64,000 bases of DNA from Cichorium intybus (taxonomy: Eukaryota > Streptophyta > Magnoliopsida > Asterales > Asteraceae), in NCBI GenBank assembly GCA_023525715.1, contig JAKNSD010000074.1, forward strand, positions 248,001-312,000, given 5' to 3'. Below the pieces are notes generated by a model that was not told the DNA's origin, ran no database searches, and worked only from the letters and a program-made list of their open reading frames with translations. Positions 56,237-64,000 of the stretch are shown here, piece by piece; position 1 is the stretch's first letter; every line of letters starts with the position of its first letter. A program made the translations under genes and the position numbers.

Positions 56237-56801
56237 GTTTCATTTCAGTTTTCTAAGATAGCTAAAAGAAAGATGCCCAAGACGGCGATGCCATAACATG
56301 GCCATGGACTTATTTGCTTAATTACTCCTGCATGATTTGCTTGACTCCGATGGTTCTCTTCTAGATAGTATAGTCTCCCCCTCCTAGTACCATAACCATG
56401 AATCTGGTGTGTCACCATGTTCTGAAACACACAATCATTCGGCCAAAAAATAACATAGCAGTTTAGAGCTTCGGTAATCTGACTAACAGATAGTAAATTT
56501 GATGATAGTGAGGGAACTACAAGGCGGAATCCAGTTCCATAGAATCAGACACTTTTACAGTGCCTTCAGCTGTGACACGTTCAACATCTCCACTAGCAGT
56601 GTAGATATTTGTTTGTTTCGGTTTGTACGAGGTAGTTAAGATGCTAGAATTGTTTGTCATGTGATCGGTGGCCCCTGTATCGATTATCCAACTATTATTT
56701 TTAGTAGAGTCATGACAAGACATACCGGAGTTGGTGGAAGTGTGAGCTGCCACTGGGATTTCTTCAGTTTTCTGAGATGACGTAGCCACCGTTGCTTGCA
56801 T
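56237..56801 (-). pseudogene. Copy B copia protease and pre-integrase region
   Basis: Piece 56517-56801 carries the aspartic protease motif WIIDTGATDHMT; 56245-56430 is from the GAG-pre-integrase domain. The frame is broken between and after them. Confidence 0.8.
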
Positions 56802-57740
56802 TTGCCCAATCTTCTTCCTTGGCCTTTTCGAGAAATCCCACTAGTCTAGGTATCCTATGATTTCATAGCATCTTAGTTTCAAATGGCCTTCTTCTCCACA
56901 GTGGGTGCGGTGCGGTGCAGGTAAAGTTGTTTCCTCCTTTTCCATTCGAGCCTTTTCCTTTTACCGGTCTGTTTCGTGTGGCCACATGCACCACACTATC
57001 GGCCTCGGCAGGTGTGTTCTCCATGGCTTGCCTCTGGCTTTGATCTTTCCGTATGTAGGCATAACACGACTCAAGACTGAGTGGGGGGGTCTTTCCTCAA
57101 CGATTCATTCCTAGCTTGATTGAACTCAGAGTCCAAACCGGCCAGGAATATGTGTACTCGGAACCGTGATAGGGCCTTATTTGCTGCCACTGTTCCTTCA
57201 ACCGTGTCTTCATCTTCATTCAATCGAGTGTCAATTTCCTGGAAAATACTAACCAATTCGTTGTAGTAAGTCGGGAGGGGTCGTCCGTTCCGGCGAGTAT
57301 TAAAAGACTTTCGATTTAGTTCAAAGAGTTGAGTCTCATCAGTTCCATCATAGAACGTTTTTGAGACCACACTCCAGATTTTAGCCGCCATTTTTAGTTG
57401 AATAAAACGACGCATTAGGGTTGGACTCATCGAGTCAATGAGCCAGCTTTTAACCCAGTTGTTGCCGGTGACCCATGCTTCAATTGCTTTATCATTTACT
57501 AATGGTTTCGCTGATTTTCCAGTGAGGAATCCAGATTTGTTTCGAGCCCCAATGCACATCTCCATCAATTGAGACCACAACGGGTAATTGTTGTCATCGA
57601 GAATGACTCCGGTGGGAAACGGTGCGTCCTGGACGTTCTGGACGATTACGGAAGAATTGGATGAACCAGATTCTGCACCTTCAATAGTCAGTCATAGTAG
57701 TCATGTTGCTTCAATACTTTGGAAAAACGATGGATCAAAA
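56802..57740 (-). pseudogene. Copy B copia gag
   Basis: Piece 57071-57580 (169 codons) is a UBN2/Retrotran_gag_3 type gag domain (AWVTGNNWVKSWLIDSM, KIWSVV, ELNRKSF). The frame extends to the right towards 57700 with a NYPLWSQ motif, but the likely start codon region is out of frame by one base. A zinc knuckle lies near 56890 with its first cysteine lost. Confidence 0.82.
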
Positions 57741-57916
57741 ATGCTCAGATACCATGTCAAACTAAAAATTATTGTATGGAGGAATGAATTCCAGTTTTTC
57801 ATATATTATCTCAACAATGGTTACGCGTATTTATACAGATAATCTACACATTATTAGCCTACTAACAAGGAACGTGATAAGTACAATATAACAACCTTTC
57901 GTGATAACTAGCTCTC

Positions 57917-58024
57917 GCCAACATGTATTCTAACTCTATGTAAAGTTGGTTTCAGAGTGTATACGACACTGCCAACATGTATTCTAACTCTATGTAAAGT
58001 TGGTTTCAGAGTGTATACGACACT
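57917..58024. repeat. 54-bp tandem duplication including the LTR end
   Basis: Units 57917-57970 and 57971-58024. The unit contains the last 7 bases of the copia LTR (gccaaca), the target duplication and flanking DNA, so the duplication arose after the element inserted. Confidence 0.9.
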
Positions 58025-58392
58025 GAGACGATTCAAAAATCGGTTGTTTACATCATTTAAGCAAATGCGTTCTCTATTATTTGTTAAGTTGGCATATATA
58101 TGACTATTTAAGCCAAACTCAACCGACGAATTTTTCAGATGTAATTGAATTGAGATTCTTTATTTGTTCTAACTTTTACTATTCACTAAACTAATTTTCT
58201 AATAGCGTGCTACTGAATATATCTACTTGGTCAATTTATTTTCCTTTCATTTACCACTTTTGTGTATTTATTTTGCTAACTTATTACATATGTGACATAA
58301 CATTATAATTTATTATCTTAACTTATTACAAATAAATTCTAAGAATGGTATGTTAGTTATTGCTTGATGAAAATACAAGAGCATTATAATTT
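58025..58392. other. AT-rich spacer, nothing seen
   Basis: About 370 bp of AT-rich DNA present only in copy B. No coding frame or repeat recognised. Confidence 0.6.
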
Positions 58393-59850
58393 AGGGAGAA
58401 TTTCGTGTATACCCTTATTAAACGTTAAAATATCGTATATACCCGGCTTACAATTTAAATATCATATTTATCCTTCTTGAACCTTTAAAATATCAAATTT
58501 GTTCAACTATGTTTTTTAGTCATTTTTCTAATTTAAAAACATTAGAACAGAAAAATAAAAGATTATAGACCAAAATGCCCTTAGCTTCTGCAACCTTGGA
58601 AATAACCCAAAACCTACTACGAACATTCTGTGACACGATTACAAACAAATTGATCAAACAAATTACAGGACTTGATGAAACATGATAGAAGCATCAAATT
58701 GATGATTACACCATCACGACCTCACTGATGGTGCATCCAATTGATCGACCGATACACGATCACGACCTTTCTTTTGCCGTCTCGCAATTCTTCCTTCCTA
58801 CAATCGATTACAAGCAGGTAGGTGTATGCTTCAAATTTTTTATTACAACCGATGGTAGCTTTATGGATTCTGAGATTGCTTGTTGAATTTCTATGCAATC
58901 GCTACATAAGGAGGTAAATGTGTTTGTTTCTTTGTGAACTAACCGTTGACTAATATACCCCCGATGTCGGCTACTTCAAACCAAAAAGATACAGGTTCTG
59001 CTAATTACTTGGAGTTTGATTTCTTATAGTGATTGAATTAAATACCGCTATGAAATTTACAAGTAGGTAGGTGTACGCTTCAAATTTTCTTCGATGTAAC
59101 TGTTGCATGACACTTTGTGAGTAGTAATTGTCTTCTTATTGTATTGCATCTTTTCATTGTCAAGTTATTAGGCATAAAGATTACAGAATGAATTCAACAA
59201 GATAATGATCCATTTCCATTATGGCCAACCATATAACATGAACTATTGTAATAACTTTATTACTTCTCTCGCATAGATAGAAAGCGAAATTTGTGAGCCC
59301 CTTATAAGTTATAAGTTGTGAGTCGTAATTGGCTTGAGGTGTTACATCTTTTGTACTATACACGTGTCTTGTAAAAACGTTTCTAGTCGACATATAAGAA
59401 GTTCTTTTCAATTCACAAACTCTTTAAATATACATACCAGTCAAATACAATCGTATGAAAATTGTTGAAAGATTCTACAGGGGATGGCAATTAAAGCAAA
59501 TGGGTATTCAAATTTCAAACGGACAGACTTGACCTCTTCTTCATTTATAGATTGGTCATCGGTGCTAAAGAAATTCTCGTATTGTGTGATAGAATGAGAA
59601 GGTTGAGAGGAAATTGATTAGGATGAGATGGCAAAACAATGGCAATTTGGTCTATTTCCTTTCATTTTTCAGTTTGAATATTTTTAAATTATAAAAAATG
59701 ATTATAAATTATTAAAATATATAAAGAAAAACGTATTTGGGTAAATTTGATATTTTAAAGGTTCAAGAAGGATAAATACGATATTTAGATTATAAGTCGG
59801 GCATATATGATATTTTGACATTTAATAAGGGCGTATACGAAATTCTCCCT
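58393..59850. mobile_element. 1.46-kb non-autonomous TIR transposon (Mutator-like)
   Basis: Inverted terminal repeats of about 115 bp: left starts agggagaatttcgtgtatac, right complement agggagaatttcgtatacg. The match continues through the cttctt(g)aacctttaaaatatc region. Flanks share the direct repeat ATAATTT (7 bp, ending at 58392 and starting at 59851). Inside are two copies of an aggtaggtgta gcttcaaatttt motif about 250 bp apart, and no transposase. Length of TIR and target duplication suit a Mutator-like element, although 8-9 bp would be more usual. Confidence 0.75.
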
Positions 59851-59979
59851 ATAATTTATAATACTTGTGATCTCAGAGTAAAAATATCGCATTTGTCTAA
59901 ATCTTTTAAAGATTTCAAAATCCATATTTTTCATGTATTATAAATATTAAAGTCTTTGGCTAAAAATATAATGGCATCA
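59851..59979. other. AT-rich spacer
   Basis: Short sequence between the TIR element and the LINE fragment. No feature recognised. Confidence 0.5.
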
Positions 59980-60848
59980 TATGGGTCAATTTTATTGAAG
60001 TCACCAAAGATTTATGGTTAGCAGGCATACCTTTAAAAGATAAGTTTGTCAGAATTTACAAAATTGAAAGCGAAAAGAATGTTTTGATCATGGAAAGAGT
60101 GAAGGTTAACTCCACTTCTGGAGTGGACCTAAGGTGGAAAAACCAACAATTCTCGTCCCCATAAAAGAAGGAACTCCAAGATCTTTTAATGTCATTGAGC
60201 AAAGAACTGATCCGGTACTGTATGTTCCATAGAAGGTTATATTTCCTTGTCTCTCCGGTGCTTATAGAGTATGTTTTAGATGGGGCAGTTTTGTAATTTA
60301 AGGGTGGGGATACAAAGGATGCCACCCTCTTCATATCTTCTTCAAAGATGCTTTATGATGCATGAGTATGCGTTCTACAGTTCAAAAGAAGGAGGGTTTG
60401 GACAACTTTACCCTTGGGAAAATTTTCATTTCTAGTTGTTGTAAATGGTACGTGGATTTTGGTGGCTCCAATAGATTCGGTGCTGAGTGTTCTATATAAA
60501 CTTGATGAGCTTGGACGACTTTACACCTGGATAGTTTTCCTTCCTTGTTGTTGTAGTTAGTCCGAGGTTCCTAATGATTCCAATGGTGTTCGATGCTGAG
60601 TTTCATGTGGTTCTCTCCGGTGGTCGATTGGTGTCTCCGAGTAAAGGTTGTAATTGGATGCTAACACACCCTCATGGAGCAGATAAATTATTGTGGACCA
60701 CTTTGCCTTGGTCCGGTGTAGTTGGTTTTTAGCTTCTCTAATGTTCTATCTCTTTATGTTTGTTTCAGATTTTCATGTACTCTTCTTGGTTTTTGCAAGC
60801 TTCCCGCTTGCTTTGTGTTTAATAAAAATGTTGTCGTTCAAAAAAAAT
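59980..60848 (+). mobile_element. 5'-truncated L1-type LINE (3' end)
   Basis: Begins with a broken frame that reads like the C-terminal part of plant L1 ORF2 (LWLAGIPLKDKFVRI, then ESEKNVLIMERV), followed by a non-coding 3' region and ends in aataaaaatg and a short A run (60841-60848). This is the usual state of plant LINE insertions. The 5' boundary and target duplication are not certain. Confidence 0.6.

Positions 60849-62632
<1,784 letters not shown>

Positions 62633-62716
<84 letters not shown>
62633..62716. repeat. (AT)n microsatellite
   Basis: About 84 bp of AT dinucleotides, with the same right flank as the tract at 62273-62388. Confidence 0.95.
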
Positions 62717-62717
<1 letters not shown>

Positions 62718-62947
62718 CCTAAGATGTAAAAGTTATAAAAAACTCAAATTTATGTTATTTTGGTAATTGATAATTTAAAAATTAAAACAAAAATTCCCAT
62801 CACCGCTATATAAAAAAATACGGATACTGATATTTTTGTTATGATTACTTAATATTACGCTTTTTTGAAAAGCAAAAACATGGCATTAGCATTTGTTTGA
62901 ATGGTTTAACAAACTATCATGTATTTGGGATGTGTTAACAAACTACT

Positions 62948-63079
<132 letters not shown>

Positions 63080-63110
63080 CCATTTTCTCGTTTATTTATT
63101 CAACGCATCC

Positions 63111-63561
63111 ATGAAGATCTTATATTTCATAACTTTTTCCATTGTAATCACAACATGTGCATCTACGACTATATCTCCACTAGCCAACATAACATCCAAG
63201 GTTGGTGATTGTTTTATTGCAACTCAATGGGTCGTGATTATAATCAATCAGATTAATGATCCTATTATTGTTCATCCACAATAAAAAAAACAATGATCTA
63301 GGAAACGGTACACTTGCATTTAATGCAAAAAGACAATGGGGGTTGTGCGCGAGACTTGTTTGTAAGACTTTATTTTATGCTAGGTTCTATTGGAAAACAA
63401 AGACTGCAATGTTTGATGTTTTTGATGGTAAGACATCTAAAAAACACTACAAGGGTAATAATATCGTACCTAGTTGTGTATGGACAGTAAAAGAAGATGA
63501 GTTCTACTTATCAGGGGCCGAAGGACATCCAAATCCAGCCAAGCTACATGATTGGTCATGA
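63111..63561 (+). pseudogene. S-protein homologue (self-incompatibility S1 family), frameshifted full-length copy
   Basis: The ATG at 63111 opens a frame with a hydrophobic signal peptide (MKILYFITFSIVITT) and the first strand of the family (WVVIIINQINDPIIVH). A TAA at 63282-63284 within an A-rich run ends it. The rest of the protein, LGNGTLAFNAKRQWG to KLHDW, is in the next frame and ends at the TGA 63559-63561. Comparison with the 5'-deleted copy at 47382-47681 shows one extra base in the A run plus a base change that makes the stop. Full length would be about 150 residues, usual for this intronless family of small secreted proteins. Both copies are non-functional as read. Confidence 0.82.
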
Positions 63562-64000
63562 GTGATGTAATTTATGTTTATTTGCCTATATATTAAGAAT
63601 ATACTAATTAATCAAGGCAACTTTGTTTCTTAATATTGAATATTTGAATCATCTGTTACTTTTGAATAATATTGGTAGTATTGAAGATCATGAATTCTAC
63701 TAATATTTTCTCTATAAAGTGGTTCTTTAAAATGGACATAACTTATAGCAACATTCATATTCTATTAATATAATACTTTATGATAAAAAAAACTTATTGC
63801 CTATTGTATATATAAAATAGTCCATTGAGTGTTAAAACTCAGTGTTTATATAACAAAGTGTAAAATATGATACAATAGTACTGTAATGTAATTTTAGTTT
63901 TGCTTCTGCTTTTGAGAGTTTAGGAATACATTGAACAAGGTAAATAGTACATTCTGAATTATTGGGTAATTTGGACTCGTAGTATTGCAAGGATAAGTCA
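63562..64000. other. 3' flank of the S-protein homologue and end of copy B
   Basis: 63562-63849 matches 47682-47969. Beyond 63849 the sequence is outside the duplicated segment and shows no feature. Confidence 0.75.

Larger units (their letters stand above)
53241..57923 (-). mobile_element. Decayed Ty1/copia element with short LTRs
   Basis: 4683 bp, LTRs of 169 bp (53241-53409 and 57755-57923) that differ at about 8 positions by eye, target duplication TGTAT at 53236-53240 and 57924-57928. Minus orientation: polypurine tract seen as ctccccctcaagg next to the left LTR; primer site seen as ctcagatacca next to the right LTR (a Met-type site with one change). Gag, protease, integrase, RT and RNase H are all recognisable but interrupted by stops and frameshifts. 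Confidence 0.93.

Noticed and set aside
63256..63561. Intact 101-codon gene
   Set aside because: Its start codon lies in a shifted frame; the true start is at 63111 in another frame, so the locus is a frameshifted pseudogene as read.

Overview
This is plant nuclear DNA, almost certainly from a eudicot. The evidence is Athila-lineage Ty3/gypsy and Ty1/copia elements with plant-type primer sites, a plant (CCCTAAA)n telomeric block, and a plant S-protein homologue (self-incompatibility S1 family). The species cannot be named from sequence alone; the style of the elements would fit a composite (Asteraceae), but that is a guess. No intact host gene was found. The only recognisable host-type gene is the S-protein homologue, present as one frameshifted full-length copy (63111-63561) and one 5'-deleted copy (47382-47681).

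Layout. 1-2510: remnants of a copia-like element with a 599-bp tandem duplication and a terminal LTR. 2511-6651: the 3' end and long LTR of a Ty3/gypsy element, carrying a minisatellite and a solo LTR. From 5163 onward the window is an old tandem segmental duplication. Copy A runs 5163-47969 and copy B 47970-63849. Copy A has been inflated by nested insertions, and copy B preserves the empty site for each one, so the insertion boundaries and 5-bp target duplications can be read directly.

The main insertion in copy A is a Ty1/copia element (7053-41471, minus strand). Its gag-pol is broken by a single stop codon. Into it went two near-identical Athila elements in opposite orientation (13934-25422 plus; 26865-38296 minus) and a 2.35-kb TIR element with Mutator-like ends (38603-40954) inside an (AT)n tract. 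Downstream in copy A are an Athila-like solo LTR (41524-42497), a copia-like solo LTR (43081-44081) and a short gag-only chromovirus element (45622-47194).

Copy B holds an 851-bp unit repeated three times (50279-52831), an interstitial telomeric block (53013-53087), a decayed copia element (53241-57923), a 1.46-kb TIR element (58393-59850) and a LINE 3' fragment.

The most unusual signal is a repeated GC-rich module in the non-coding parts of the Athila elements: two CGCGNCGCG cores whose starts lie 21-22 bp apart (two helical turns), mostly one with C/G and one with A/T at the centre. There are ten modules per element, in clusters of two, and the same spacing recurs in two other LTR families in the window. 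The Athila copies also share two identical nonsense codons in pol, carry extra polypurine-tract-like motifs around an accessory ORF, and begin each LTR with a hairpin whose pairing is largely kept in a diverged relative.
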